A DNA stretch of 64,000 bases from Acidobacteriaceae bacterium (GTDB lineage Bacteria; Acidobacteriota; Terriglobia; Bryobacterales; Bryobacteraceae), in NCBI GenBank assembly GCA_020247055.1, contig JADCJL010000080.1:1-64000 (forward strand), read 5' to 3'. The notes under the pieces are model-generated. The model was not told where the DNA came from. It ran no database searches and was given only the letters and a program-made list of their open reading frames with translations. A program made the translations under genes and the position numbers. Shown here one piece after another: positions 18,132 through 30,130 of this stretch; within the stretch, counting starts at the first letter, position 1, and each line of letters begins with the position of its first letter.

Positions 18132-19004
18132 CTACCCTTTGCGCTGCACGATGAAATCAGCCAGGGCGCGCAAGGGCTCAGCCTTGGCATCGAAACCGGC
18201 GAGAGCGGCGTGCGCGGCGAGGCGTTCGGCCTCGGCCATCTGGCGGCTCCGGGCGAGGCCGTAGACGGCCGGAAAGGTGATCTTGGCCTGGGCCTCGTCT
18301 TTGCCGGGAGTTTTGCCGAGCTCTTCGGGCGAGGCTTCGATGTCGAGGATGTCGTCGACGATCTGAAAGGCGAGGCCGACGTGTTCGCCGTACGCGGTCA
18401 GGGCAGCCAGTTGCTCCGGCGTGGCTTCGGCGTAGAGGGCGCCCATGCGGAGGGAGCAGCGGAGCAGGGCGCCGGTCTTGGCGCGGTGGATCTGGTCGAG
18501 GAGTTCGGCGGTGGGCGTCTGGCGTTCGCCTTCGATGTCGTGCACCTGGCCGCCAATCATACCGCCCACGGTGCCCGAGGCACGGGCGAGTTCAGCCACC
18601 AGCGGCCCGCCATAGGGTAGCCGGCCGAGCACTTCAAAGGCGAGCGTAAGGAGCGAGTCGCCGGCCAGGATGGCCATGGCTTCGCCGAAGACTTTGTGGT
18701 TGGTGGGCCGGCCGCGGCGGAGATCATCGTTGTCGAGCGCCGGCAGATCGTCGTGGATCAACGAGTAGGTGTGAATCATTTCGAGCGTGCAGGCGGCGTC
18801 GGCGATCCCTTCGCGCGCGCTGCCGACGGCCTCGAACGCCGCCATGCACAGCACCGGACGCACGCGCTTGCCGCCGGCGAAGAGGCTGTAGCGCATGGCT
18901 TTGTGGATGGTGTGGGGCGGGGTGGTTTCAAGAGGCACCCAGCGTTCCAAGGCCGCATCGCACCGTTCGGCCTGCCGGGCCAGATAAGCTTTCAAGTCGA
19001 TCAA
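18132..19004 (-). CDS. ispA: Farnesyl/geranyl-type polyprenyl diphosphate synthase
   Basis: LIHDDLPALDNDDLRRG and FQIVDDILD aspartate-rich motifs. Confidence 0.93.
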   Translation of the reverse strand: MIDLKAYLARQAERCDAALERWVPLETTPPHTIHKAMRYSLFAGGKRVRPVLCMAAFEAVGSAREGIADAACTLEMIHTYSLIHDDLPALDNDDLRRGRPTNHKVFGEAMAILAGDSLLTLAFEVLGRLPYGGPLVAELARASGTVGGMIGGQVHDIEGERQTPTAELLDQIHRAKTGALLRCSLRMGALYAEATPEQLAALTAYGEHVGLAFQIVDDILDIEASPEELGKTPGKDEAQAKITFPAVYGLARSRQMAEAERLAAHAALAGFDAKAEPLRALADFIVQRKG

Positions 19005-19008
19005 GGGG

Positions 19009-19239
19009 CTAGTTTCCTTCGAACGGTTCGGCCTTCACCTGGCCGTTTTTCTTGAGCAGAATTTCGACGCGCGTCTCGGCCTCTTCGAGCTGTTTCCGGC
19101 AGCTGTCAGAGAGGTGGACGCCCTTTTCAAAGAGCGCAATGGCTTGTTCGAGCGGCAGATCGCCGCCCTCTAACTCTTTGACGACGGCTTCCAGTTCCGC
19201 GAGTCCGGCTTCAAACGACGGCGGCTTTTCCTCAGGCAT
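19009..19239 (-). CDS. xseB: Exodeoxyribonuclease VII small subunit
   Basis: SFEAGLAELEAVVKELEGGDLPLEQAIALFEKGVHLSDSCRKQLEEAE. Confidence 0.93.
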   Translation of the reverse strand: MPEEKPPSFEAGLAELEAVVKELEGGDLPLEQAIALFEKGVHLSDSCRKQLEEAETRVEILLKKNGQVKAEPFEGN

Positions 19240-20290
19240 TGTCTAATTGTAGCGGCTCGACGCCCCAAACCTCGGCGGCTTCGCGCAGGGCGGCGAGATC
19301 GGCGGTGGAAAAGGGGATGCCGTGGGCGCGGCGGTCCCGTTCGATGCGGATCTCCGGGTCGCCGGCGACGAGCACTTCGTCGTAGCCAGCGCCCGGCGTG
19401 GCGGAGCGGATCTCGTCGACGAGGCGTCGCATGCGGGCTTCGAACTCGCCGGCCGGCAGGAAGCGGCGAACGTCGATGGCGAGGAAGAAGTGGCTGACGC
19501 TGAGCGGCTTTTCCGTGAAGCGGATGCCGCCGATTTCACCGCCCATGGCGCCGCCGGCGAGGACGGAGGTGAGGATCTCGACCATGAGCGCGAGCCCGGT
19601 TCCCTTGTAGCCGCCGAGTGGGGCAACCAGGCCTTCGTAGGCGGCCTTGGTGTCGGTGGTGGGGCGGCCTTCGCGGTCCATGGCCCAGCCGGCGGGAATC
19701 TCGGGTTCGCCGTTCTGAAAGGCCTTGAAGATGCGGTTGGCGGCGACGGTGGTGGTGGCCATGTCGAGCAGGAAGCTGTCTTCGTAGGGGCCGGGCACGG
19801 CCATGCAGATGGGGTTGGTGCCGAACTTCGGCTCCTTCGATTGCCACGGGGCGACGATGGTGGATGCGTTACAAAATACGATGCCGATATGGCCGGCCTC
19901 GGCCATGCGCCGCGCCCAGAAGGCGGCCGCGCCGAAGTGGTTGGCGCGGCGGGCGGTGACCACGCCCACGCCATGCGCGGCGGCCAGGCGGTTGGCGATG
20001 GCGCAGCATGCGGCCGAGGTGGCCGCGCCGAGGCCATACGCCGCATCGTAGACGCAGATGGCGCCGAACTCCGCGAGCGGCTCGCCACCCACGGCGGGCA
20101 GCATCAGACCGTGGCGGATGTGGTCGAGATAGTAGAGCAGCAGGCGAATGCCATGCGAATCGACGCCGCGCAGATTGCCGAAAACAAGATTGGCCGCCAC
20201 CTCGCGGGCGTAAGCAGCGGGCGTGCCGGCGGCTTCCAGCAGGGCGACGCCGAAGCGTTCGAGCGCCTCGGCCTTTACTGTTTGACCCAT
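19232..20290 (-). CDS. Ldh family (malate/L-lactate dehydrogenase-type) oxidoreductase
   Basis: NLRGVDSHGIRLLLYYLDHIRHG, HFGAAAFWARRMAEAGHIGIVFCNA, GGYKGTGLALMVEILTSVLAGG. Confidence 0.9.
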   Translation of the reverse strand: MGQTVKAEALERFGVALLEAAGTPAAYAREVAANLVFGNLRGVDSHGIRLLLYYLDHIRHGLMLPAVGGEPLAEFGAICVYDAAYGLGAATSAACCAIANRLAAAHGVGVVTARRANHFGAAAFWARRMAEAGHIGIVFCNASTIVAPWQSKEPKFGTNPICMAVPGPYEDSFLLDMATTTVAANRIFKAFQNGEPEIPAGWAMDREGRPTTDTKAAYEGLVAPLGGYKGTGLALMVEILTSVLAGGAMGGEIGGIRFTEKPLSVSHFFLAIDVRRFLPAGEFEARMRRLVDEIRSATPGAGYDEVLVAGDPEIRIERDRRAHGIPFSTADLAALREAAEVWGVEPLQLDNA

Positions 20291-21231
20291 CGTTTTAGGT
20301 CCGGATGGAGTAGGCGCTGCACTTCGGCCTTCTCGAGGTCGGCGCGGGTGACCACGCGGGCCGAAAGGTCGATGCGCTTGGGCGGGGTCTGGCCGTTGAG
20401 CTTGTCGACGAGAGTCTTGACGGCGTCGTGGCCCATGCGGAAGGGGTCCTGCACGACCATGGCGTCGATGACGCCGGCGCGCAAATCGTCGATCATGCCA
20501 TCGCTCGAATCAAAGGCGATGAGGTGCACCTTACCCACCAGATTGCGCGACTTGATGGCGAGCGCGGCGCCGACGCTCGACGGCTCCGAGGAGCCGAACA
20601 TGCCGTTCAGGTCCGGGTGCGCCGTCAGCATGTTTTCGGCCGCGGCCATGGACTTCGAACGGTCCGACTGGCCGAACTGCGAAGCCACAATTTTGATGCC
20701 CGGGAACTCGGCCTGCAGCGCCTCGGTAAAGCCGCGTTCGCGGTCCATGGTGGAGCCGCTCCCCGGGGTGTGCATCACCATGGCGACTTTGCCTTTGCCG
20801 TCCAGCAGACGGCCGAGCGTGCGGGCGGCCATCTGGCCGGCCTCGTAGTTGTTGGTGGCGAGAAAGCTCATGTAGTTCTCGCCATCGACGCCGGAGTCAA
20901 ACACGGTGACGGGAATGCCGGCGGCCGCCGCGCGATCGAGCGAAGCCAGCAGCACCTTGCGTTCGGTAGCCGCCACGGCCATGGCATCCACGCGCCGCGA
21001 GATGAAACTATCGACAATCTGGAGCTGCCGCGTAAAGTCGGTCTCCGAAGCGGCGCCGTTCCACTCCACCTGCACGCCATACTCCTCGCCGGCCGCCATC
21101 GCGCCCGCCTGCACGGAGAGCCAGAACAGATGCGACGTGGCTTTCGGCACCACGGCGATAATCTTCTTTTCGCTCTTCTGACAGCCGGCCAGAGCCAGAA
21201 GGGCCAACAGCAGGACGGCGCTACTGCGCAC
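20275..21231 (-). CDS. Sugar-type periplasmic substrate-binding lipoprotein (RbsB-like)
   Basis: LALLALAGCQ lipobox; IAVVPKATSHLFWLSVQAGAMAAGEEYG; type-1 PBP layout. Confidence 0.88.
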   Translation of the reverse strand: MRSSAVLLLALLALAGCQKSEKKIIAVVPKATSHLFWLSVQAGAMAAGEEYGVQVEWNGAASETDFTRQLQIVDSFISRRVDAMAVAATERKVLLASLDRAAAAGIPVTVFDSGVDGENYMSFLATNNYEAGQMAARTLGRLLDGKGKVAMVMHTPGSGSTMDRERGFTEALQAEFPGIKIVASQFGQSDRSKSMAAAENMLTAHPDLNGMFGSSEPSSVGAALAIKSRNLVGKVHLIAFDSSDGMIDDLRAGVIDAMVVQDPFRMGHDAVKTLVDKLNGQTPPKRIDLSARVVTRADLEKAEVQRLLHPDLKRWVKQ

Positions 21232-21979
21232 ACCAGCCTCCGTCGATCAGGATATCGGTGCCGGTGATGAAGCCGGCGTCGGGCGAGCACAGGTAGGCGG
21301 CCAACTGGCCGATCTCCTCCACCTTGCCCCACCGGCCCAGCGGAATCTTCGACATAAAGATCGCGTTGGTTTCCGGGTTGTTCATCAGCGGGACGTTCAT
21401 TTCGGTGGCGAACGGGCCGGGGCTGATCCCGTTGACGGTGATGCCTTCGCTAGCCAGCTCGAGCGCGAGCGACTTGGTGAAGCCGAGCAGGGCGGCCTTG
21501 CTTGAGGAGTACGCCGTGCGGCCGCCGAGCGAAACATGGCTCATGATCGAGGTCATGTTGAGGATCCGCCCGTAGCCCTTGCCCTTCATCGGAGGCACGA
21601 AGGCGCGGCAGAGCAGAAAGGCGCTGGTGAGGTTGGTGCCGATCACCGCGTTCCATTCGTCGAGCGTAAACTCGTGGACGTTCTTGCGGATGTTGATGCC
21701 CGCGTTGTTGATGAGGATATCGACCCCGCCGAAGGCCCCCAGCACGGCTTCCGCCATGGCGGCCACCTGCGTCTCGTCGGTGACATCGGCGGCAAAGCAG
21801 CGGGCCGTGGAGCCGGCTTCGGCCACCAGCCGGGCGCTCTCTTCAAGCGCGGCGACATCGCGCGCCACCAGCGCAATCTGCGCCCCGCGGGCGGCCAGCG
21901 CGATGGCCATGGCGCGGCCGAGGCCGCGGCTGCCGCCGGTGATAACGGCGACTTTATTAGCAAGAGGTTGATCAGACAT
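21221..21979 (-). CDS. SDR family NAD(P)-dependent oxidoreductase
   Basis: AVITGGSRGLGRAMA, NNAGIN, YSSSKAALLGF (YxxxK). Confidence 0.92.
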   Translation of the reverse strand: MSDQPLANKVAVITGGSRGLGRAMAIALAARGAQIALVARDVAALEESARLVAEAGSTARCFAADVTDETQVAAMAEAVLGAFGGVDILINNAGINIRKNVHEFTLDEWNAVIGTNLTSAFLLCRAFVPPMKGKGYGRILNMTSIMSHVSLGGRTAYSSSKAALLGFTKSLALELASEGITVNGISPGPFATEMNVPLMNNPETNAIFMSKIPLGRWGKVEEIGQLAAYLCSPDAGFITGTDILIDGGWCAQ

Positions 21980-21981
21980 AG

Positions 21982-22428
21982 TTAAGCTTTCCGGGCGGCT
22001 TGGGCCGCGTTGAGAATTCGGTCGGCGACGGAGCGGGCGTCGTCGATGTTGTCCAGACGCAGCGGCGCGGAGTCCCCGGTGGCCTGCACGGCCAGGTCGC
22101 CCAGGCCAAAGAGGCGCTGCAGCAGGCTCTGTTCGACGCGGACATCTTCGATCTTGGTGAGCATGAGCGTCCGCTGCGATTTGCGCAGGAATCCCTCTTC
22201 AAAGCGCAGCATGTCGCCGCGAAGAATCATCTGCCGGTGCTGCAACCGCACCACCCGGAGCACCACCCACAGGTCAATGACCAGCGGGATAACGAACAGC
22301 ACCAGGAGGGACGGCGGCTGCCAATTCCGCGTGTAGAGAGAGACGGCGATACCGAGCAGCAGGAACGTGGAGAGGATCAGCCAACCCAGGACGGCTTTGG
22401 CGGTGGACTTGATGACGAGAGGCTGCAT
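21982..22428 (-). CDS. PH-domain (bPH2-like) membrane protein
   Basis: Two N-terminal TM segments; TLMLTKIEDVRVEQSLLQRLFGLGDLAVQATGDSA motif. Confidence 0.8.
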   Translation of the reverse strand: MQPLVIKSTAKAVLGWLILSTFLLLGIAVSLYTRNWQPPSLLVLFVIPLVIDLWVVLRVVRLQHRQMILRGDMLRFEEGFLRKSQRTLMLTKIEDVRVEQSLLQRLFGLGDLAVQATGDSAPLRLDNIDDARSVADRILNAAQAARKA

Positions 22429-22464
22429 CGGGACGTTCGATATTATAGAAGCTCGGGAGAAACT

Positions 22465-23481
22465 ATGTATTTTCGCACCATTTTGTTCGTCCTACTGTCC
22501 GGCGCGCTCGCCCGGGCGGACTTCAAGTACGACCAGACCACCCGGATGACGGGCGGCTCCATGCTGCGCATGATGCAGATGGTAGGCCGCGGCGCTACCG
22601 AACCGCACACCAGCACCGTCGCCGTGAAGGGCGACAAGATGGCTACCCGTTCGAAGGATTCGATTGTCATCATCGACCTCGCCGCGGAGACCACCACCAC
22701 GGTCGACCTGAAAGACCAGACCTACTCCGTGATGACCTTCGCCCAGACGCGGGAACAGATGGAAAAGGTGTTCAGCAAGGGCGGCGGCAAGACCGACACC
22801 AACATCAGCGTCGAGGGGAAACAGACCGGCAAGACGGCCACCGTCAACGGCCTGCCGACCAGCGAACTGTTTCTGACCATGCTCGTCGAAGGCAACTCCG
22901 GCGGCCAGCGCGGCCAGATGCGCATGGAGATGAGCAACTGGGTCTCCGCTAGCAAGATCGCCGGCTTCGACGAAGTAACCGCGTTCCAGCGGAAAATGGT
23001 GCAGAAGATGGGCCTGGCCACGCTGGCGGGACCGGCCGGACCCATGGCGCAGCCGGGTATGGCCAAGGGCATGGCTGAAATGGCGAAGAAGATGGCCGAG
23101 ACGGGCGGCGTGCCGATCGTCACCGTCATCCGGATGATCCCCACCGATCCCGAGCAGATCAAGCAGATGGAAGCCATGCAGGCGCAGAACGCGGACGCGC
23201 CGGGACGGCCGAGCATGGGCGAGGCGCTCTCCGGGGCGCTCGGCGGACGGTTCGGCGGCTTCGGACGCAAGAAGAAAACGGAAGAGGCTCCGGCCGCCGC
23301 ACCGGCTCCCGCGGCCGCCGCGCCGGCCAAGAGCACCCTGCCCGTCGAAGGAAGCTTCTCCTCCGCGGCCAGCATGATGGAGATGCTCACCGAATCGGCT
23401 AACTTCTCTTCCCTACCGGTGGACGCCGCCCTGTTCGCCGTGCCCACCGGCTTTAAACAAGTGAAGCCTAAGGGACTGTAA
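22465..23481 (+). CDS. Secreted protein of unknown function, low-complexity Pro/Ala segment
   Basis: Signal peptide MYFRTILFVLLSGALARA; APAAAPAPAAAAPAK; start ATG 22465. Confidence 0.75.
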   Translation: MYFRTILFVLLSGALARADFKYDQTTRMTGGSMLRMMQMVGRGATEPHTSTVAVKGDKMATRSKDSIVIIDLAAETTTTVDLKDQTYSVMTFAQTREQMEKVFSKGGGKTDTNISVEGKQTGKTATVNGLPTSELFLTMLVEGNSGGQRGQMRMEMSNWVSASKIAGFDEVTAFQRKMVQKMGLATLAGPAGPMAQPGMAKGMAEMAKKMAETGGVPIVTVIRMIPTDPEQIKQMEAMQAQNADAPGRPSMGEALSGALGGRFGGFGRKKKTEEAPAAAPAPAAAAPAKSTLPVEGSFSSAASMMEMLTESANFSSLPVDAALFAVPTGFKQVKPKGL

Positions 23482-24919
23482 CCGCGCTCAAAATGGGCTG
23501 GCCGGGGAAGACACCTTCGGCCAGCTTTTCGTCCTGAACCACCACCACGCCGTTCACGAGCACGTGTTTGATGCCGGTGGAGTACTGCGCCGGGTTCTGG
23601 TAGGTGGAACGGTCAATCACCGTCGCCGGATCAAAGATCGCGATGTCGGCGTCGGCGCCCACCTGCAGGCGCCCCTTGCGCTTCATCACCGGGGTAAAGC
23701 TCTCGAGCCGCTTCGCCGGCATGTAGCTGATCTTGTGCAGCGCCTGCATCAGCGTCAGCACCTTGCGCTCGCGAACATAGACGCCCAGCACCCGCGCATA
23801 GGTGCCCGCGGCGCGCGGATGGCCCTTGCCTTCCGTAATCCAGCCATCGCTCGCCACCATCACATCGGGCGCCGCAATCGCCTGGTCCACATCCTCCTCG
23901 CGCATTGTGAAAGTGATGACCGTTCCGCCCTGTTTGCGCCGTTCCGCGAAGGTTTTCTCCGTGAGCCGTTCGCCCGTCTCCACCCACATCAGATCTTCGA
24001 AGCGGACCTCGAGCTTCTCCCGCCAGCCGGGATCGAAGATGGCCGAATCGAGCCGCGTCATGCCGGCGACGTAGGGATAGGCCTCCGTCGTAATGTCCAG
24101 GCCGCGCGCACGCGCCCCGCGCACCATGCCGATCGCATCGGCCCAGGCGCGCCCGGAACTCGAATTGATGTGCACCACGTGCAGCGGCGAACCGGTAGCC
24201 GCGGCATCGGCGATCACCTCCTGCAGCGCGTCGACCACGCCGGGATCCTTCCGCCCGCCGCTCCGCATATGGACAAACACCGGCACCTTCACCGCCGCCG
24301 AGAGCTTGAACACATCGAGAATCTCCGTGCGGCTCGCAAACGGAGTGTAGGCGATGCCCATGCCGATGCCTAGGCCGCCCTCCCGCAGCCCCTGCCGCAG
24401 CAGCGCCAGCGTCTTTTCCTGTTCGGCCTGTGTGGCCGCCCGCGTCGCCGCCGGACCGCGCGGCAGCCAGTCGGAGGTATCGCCCACGGCGGCCATCCGC
24501 GTGGGGATGTGGCCGGCCGAAGCGCCGAAGTGAATCAGCGCCTTCCCCTCCCGCTCCGCAATCCAGGGCTTGACGGGCGAGACGCCCACTTCCATCTCGA
24601 GCGCCGTCGTCACGCCATCGCGGGCCTTGTAGCGGTAGTTGTCATCAGACTGCCCGTGCGAATGCAGGTCGATGAAGCCGGGAGCTACCACCAGGCCCTT
24701 GGCGTCGATCGTCTGCTTGCCCGAGAGCGGCTGCGCGCTGATGGCGGCGATGCGGCCGTTGCGAATCCCCACAAAACGGACGGCGTCCAGTTTCGTCTCC
24801 GGGTCCATCACCCGGCCACCCGCGATCACCAGATCGTAAGGCTGTGCATACAGGCCAAACGCCAGAAGGGCGCCCAGTAAAAGGCGCCCTTCCAGCCGGC
24901 CGAGGAGGTTACTCGACAT
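23468..24919 (-). CDS. N-acyl-D-amino-acid deacylase / D-aminoacylase-like amidohydrolase
   Basis: GLVVAPGFIDLHSHGQSD, YRYKARDGVTTALEMEVG, ASDGWITEGKGHPRAAGTYARVLG. Confidence 0.85.
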   Translation of the reverse strand: MSSNLLGRLEGRLLLGALLAFGLYAQPYDLVIAGGRVMDPETKLDAVRFVGIRNGRIAAISAQPLSGKQTIDAKGLVVAPGFIDLHSHGQSDDNYRYKARDGVTTALEMEVGVSPVKPWIAEREGKALIHFGASAGHIPTRMAAVGDTSDWLPRGPAATRAATQAEQEKTLALLRQGLREGGLGIGMGIAYTPFASRTEILDVFKLSAAVKVPVFVHMRSGGRKDPGVVDALQEVIADAAATGSPLHVVHINSSSGRAWADAIGMVRGARARGLDITTEAYPYVAGMTRLDSAIFDPGWREKLEVRFEDLMWVETGERLTEKTFAERRKQGGTVITFTMREEDVDQAIAAPDVMVASDGWITEGKGHPRAAGTYARVLGVYVRERKVLTLMQALHKISYMPAKRLESFTPVMKRKGRLQVGADADIAIFDPATVIDRSTYQNPAQYSTGIKHVLVNGVVVVQDEKLAEGVFPGQPILSAVTVP

Positions 24920-24924
24920 CGTGT

Positions 24925-25122
24925 TTACTCCACATCCTTGCTCCGCTTTTTGCGGTTGCGCTTGCGGGCCAACGCTTCCTTGGTGCGGCGCTTTTCGCCG
25001 GGCTTCAGGTAGAAGGAGTGACGCTTGATCTCCTTAATGATGTCTTCCTGCTGCACCTTGCGCTTGAAGCGACGCAACGCATTTTCGAGCGTTTCGCCGT
25101 CTTGGACTAATACTTCAGCCAA
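24925..25122 (-). CDS. rpsU: 30S ribosomal protein S21
   Basis: ETLENALRRFKRKVQQEDIIKEIKRHSFYLKPGEKRR; apparent TTG start. Confidence 0.92.
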   Translation of the reverse strand: MAEVLVQDGETLENALRRFKRKVQQEDIIKEIKRHSFYLKPGEKRRTKEALARKRNRKKRSKDVE

Positions 25123-25173
25123 AAAAAATTCACCCCCTCAGTGTGTAACGACAACCCTATTAGAATACCAGAC

Positions 25174-25881
25174 TCAGCTCATGCGGGCGAACGGGTTGAA
25201 GTCGGTGTCGGTATCGTACAGGTCAACCCCCTCGGCCTTCTTCAAGGCATTGACGACCAGATAGGTCACCGGCGTGGCCGCCGCCTCGTAGGCGACCTTC
25301 ACGACGTAGCCGGACCAGATGAGGTTGAAAATCAACTCCCACGACATGGTGCCGCCGAAGCCGACAATCATGACGATGACGGTATCGACCAGTTGGCCCA
25401 CAGCGGTAGACCCGATCGTGCGCGTCCACAGCATCCGGCCCTTGGTGAGAACCTTCATCTTCGCCATAACGAAGGAGTTGGCAAACTCGCCGCACCAGTA
25501 GGCGATCAGGCTCGCCACCACCAGCCGCGGCAGAAAGCCGAACACCGTTTCAAAGGCCTGCTGATTCTCCCACCCCGGCGCCGGGGGCAGTTGCACGATG
25601 GTCATCGCCAGCGTGGTCAGCAGCGTCTGCGCGAGAAAGCCATGCCAGATGGCGCGGCGCGAACCGGCGTAACCGTAGACCTCGGTGAAAATGTCACCGA
25701 AAATGTAGGTCAACGGAAACAGCAGTTGCGCGCCCGAAAGCGTGAAGGGGCCGATCTGGCAGATCTTCGGGGCCACTAGATTCGAAATCAGCAGCACCAC
25801 CACGAAGAACGACAGGCAAAGGTCGTAGTAGCGGAAGCGGTGCTGCTCAGTGAGACGGGTTAAGAAGGAAGGCGAAGCCAC
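25174..25881 (-). CDS. Queuosine precursor transporter (YhhQ/DUF165)
   Basis: LISNLVAPKI, LLFPLTYIFGDIFTEVYGYAGSRRAIW, GQLVDTVIVM. Confidence 0.9.
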   Translation of the reverse strand: MASPSFLTRLTEQHRFRYYDLCLSFFVVVLLISNLVAPKICQIGPFTLSGAQLLFPLTYIFGDIFTEVYGYAGSRRAIWHGFLAQTLLTTLAMTIVQLPPAPGWENQQAFETVFGFLPRLVVASLIAYWCGEFANSFVMAKMKVLTKGRMLWTRTIGSTAVGQLVDTVIVMIVGFGGTMSWELIFNLIWSGYVVKVAYEAAATPVTYLVVNALKKAEGVDLYDTDTDFNPFARMS

Positions 25882-25887
25882 GCCGCA

Positions 25888-27414
25888 TTATAGAACGCGC
25901 AGGTCCACGCCCGTCATCTCGGCCGATTTTTCTACGCCCAACAGGCCCAGAACGGTCGGCGCAATGTCGCGCAGGCTGCCGCCGGCCCGCAACGACTGCC
26001 GGCCGTCGCTCGCCAGAATAAACGGCACCGGGTTAGTCGTGTGGTAGGTGTGCGGTCCGCCCGTCACCGGATCAATCATCGTCTCGGCGTTGCCGTGGTC
26101 GGCGGTGACAATCCAGGCCGCGTTGCGCTGCTGAATGAGCGGCCAGATCTGGCTCAGGCAATCGTCCACCTTCTCGCAGGCCCGGATGGCCGGTTCGAGC
26201 TGACCCGAGTGCCCCACCATGTCCGGGTTGGCAAAGTTAACGACAATGACGTCAAACGTGTTGTCGACGAGGCCCTTCTTTACGATGTCGCAAACGCCCT
26301 GCGCCGACATCTCCGGCGCCAGGTCGTAGGTCGCCACCTTGGGCGAGGCCACCATCGCGCGCTCTTCGGTCGAAAAGGGTTTCTCAATGCCGCCGTTGAA
26401 GAAGAACGTCACGTGCGGATACTTCTCCGTCTCCGCCGTGCGCAGGTTCCGCAGGTTGTGCTGCTCAAGCACCGCGCCCAGAATGTTCTGCGGCGTTTCC
26501 ACCGGAATGACATGCTGCACGCCCCAGGCGGCGAAATTCTTGTCGTACTGCGTCATGGTGACGTAGTGCAGGTTCTTCGGCGCGAGCGACCGGGAGATGG
26601 GCTCAAAGCTCGGGTCCAGGATCGCCTGCGTCAACTCGCGGCCGCGGTCGGCGCGGTAGTTAAAGAACATCACGGCGTCGCCATCGCGGATGGGCGCCCC
26701 GTCGCCGACGACGGTCGGCAGGACGAACTCATCGGTAGTGCCGCGTTCGTAGCTCTGCTTGACGGCGGTCACCGCGTCCGGCGCCTTCTCGCCCTGGCCC
26801 AGCACCACGGTACGGAAGGCCTGTTCGACCCGCTCCCAGCGCTTATCGCGATCCATGGCGTAATAGCGCCCGGTGACGGTAGCCACACGCCCCACGCCGA
26901 TCTCGGCGATCTTGGCCTCGAGCTCCTGCATATAGCCCAGACCCGAGTGCGGCGGCGTATCGCGCCCGTCCATAAACGCATGGACGGCCACGTCGGTCAA
27001 ACCCTCCCGCTTGGCCATCGCCAGCAGGGCATAGAGGTGGGTGTTGTAGGAGTGCACCCCGCCGTCGCTCACCAACCCGAGCAGATGCAGCCGCCGGCCG
27101 CGCGCGGCAGCCATCAGCGACTTCAACACCGGATCCTGATAGATCTCGCCCGTCAGAACGAGCAGATCAATCCGCGTGACATCCATGCGGATGACGCGTC
27201 CGGCGCCGATGTTCAGATGGCCCACCTCGCTGTTGCCCATCTGCCCGGCGGGAAGCCCCACGGCCTCCCCCGAGGTCTGGATCAACGTATGCGGAAAGGT
27301 CCGCTGCAGCATGTCGAAAGTCGGGGTCTTCGCCAGATAAACCGCGTTGCCGCGGGTTTCGGGCGAATACCCCCAACCGTCCAGGATGGTGAGAACGACG
27401 GGTCGCTTGGCCAT
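25888..27414 (-). CDS. gpmI: 2,3-bisphosphoglycerate-independent phosphoglycerate mutase
   Basis: VVLTILDGWGYSPETRGNAV, GNSEVGHLNIGAGRV, TADHGNAETMIDP. Confidence 0.96.
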   Translation of the reverse strand: MAKRPVVLTILDGWGYSPETRGNAVYLAKTPTFDMLQRTFPHTLIQTSGEAVGLPAGQMGNSEVGHLNIGAGRVIRMDVTRIDLLVLTGEIYQDPVLKSLMAAARGRRLHLLGLVSDGGVHSYNTHLYALLAMAKREGLTDVAVHAFMDGRDTPPHSGLGYMQELEAKIAEIGVGRVATVTGRYYAMDRDKRWERVEQAFRTVVLGQGEKAPDAVTAVKQSYERGTTDEFVLPTVVGDGAPIRDGDAVMFFNYRADRGRELTQAILDPSFEPISRSLAPKNLHYVTMTQYDKNFAAWGVQHVIPVETPQNILGAVLEQHNLRNLRTAETEKYPHVTFFFNGGIEKPFSTEERAMVASPKVATYDLAPEMSAQGVCDIVKKGLVDNTFDVIVVNFANPDMVGHSGQLEPAIRACEKVDDCLSQIWPLIQQRNAAWIVTADHGNAETMIDPVTGGPHTYHTTNPVPFILASDGRQSLRAGGSLRDIAPTVLGLLGVEKSAEMTGVDLRVL

Positions 27415-27416
27415 GG

Positions 27417-29480
<2,064 letters not shown>

Positions 29481-29489
29481 TCCGCCGGC

Positions 29490-30077
29490 CTAAAACAGAT
29501 ACCGGCTCAGCATCTCTTTCAACTCCGCCAACACCCGCCCCCGCTCCTCCACCGTCGGCTGCGCGTACGCATAGCGGATCAGACGCTCCCCCGCCTCGGT
29601 GGCCACCCGCAGCTTCAGGTCGAGCGACGCCGAGCTTTTCACCCCCAGCCACTCCACCATGAACAGCCGCACCAGCCCCCCCGGCCCCGCCCCCGGCGCC
29701 ATCTGCTGACTCCGCGCCGCGGCGCTCACATGCTGGCCCAGCGCAATCGCCCGAAAGTCCGGCCGTTCGTCCAAAAACGCCACGTAGGCATCCACCACCC
29801 GCCCCAGAAACTCCGGCCCCTTGGCCAGCAGCGACTTCACGAGCAGCCGCTGCAGCCGCCCCCGGAACTCCTCCATGTGCCGCACCGCAATCGCGTCGAT
29901 AATCTCCTGCTTATCCGGAAAAAAGCGGTACAGCGCGCCCACCGAAATCCCCGCCGCCTCGGCAATCCGGCTCGTCGTAATCTGCTCGAGCGGCATCTCC
30001 GCCAGCAGCGCGGACGTCCCCTGATAGATCTGCTGGATCGTATCGAGGCTCCGTTCCTGAACCGGCGTGCGGCGCAT
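29490..30077 (-). CDS. TetR family transcriptional regulator
   Basis: N-term HTH TSRIAEAAGISVGALYRFFPDKQEIIDAIA. Confidence 0.9.
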   Translation of the reverse strand: MRRTPVQERSLDTIQQIYQGTSALLAEMPLEQITTSRIAEAAGISVGALYRFFPDKQEIIDAIAVRHMEEFRGRLQRLLVKSLLAKGPEFLGRVVDAYVAFLDERPDFRAIALGQHVSAAARSQQMAPGAGPGGLVRLFMVEWLGVKSSASLDLKLRVATEAGERLIRYAYAQPTVEERGRVLAELKEMLSRYLF

Positions 30078-30106
30078 TTTTTTGACACTATCACGTCCGG
30101 AATGGT

Positions 30107-30130
30107 AAAAGCGAATAGGACTTCGCTTTT
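30107..30130. promoter_or_regulatory. Perfect 9-bp-arm inverted repeat, candidate TetR operator
   Basis: AAAAGCGAA-TAGGAC-TTCGCTTTT in the 53-bp TetR/hpnH divergent intergenic region, overlapping a -10-like element (TTGACA at 30082-30087). Confidence 0.65.
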
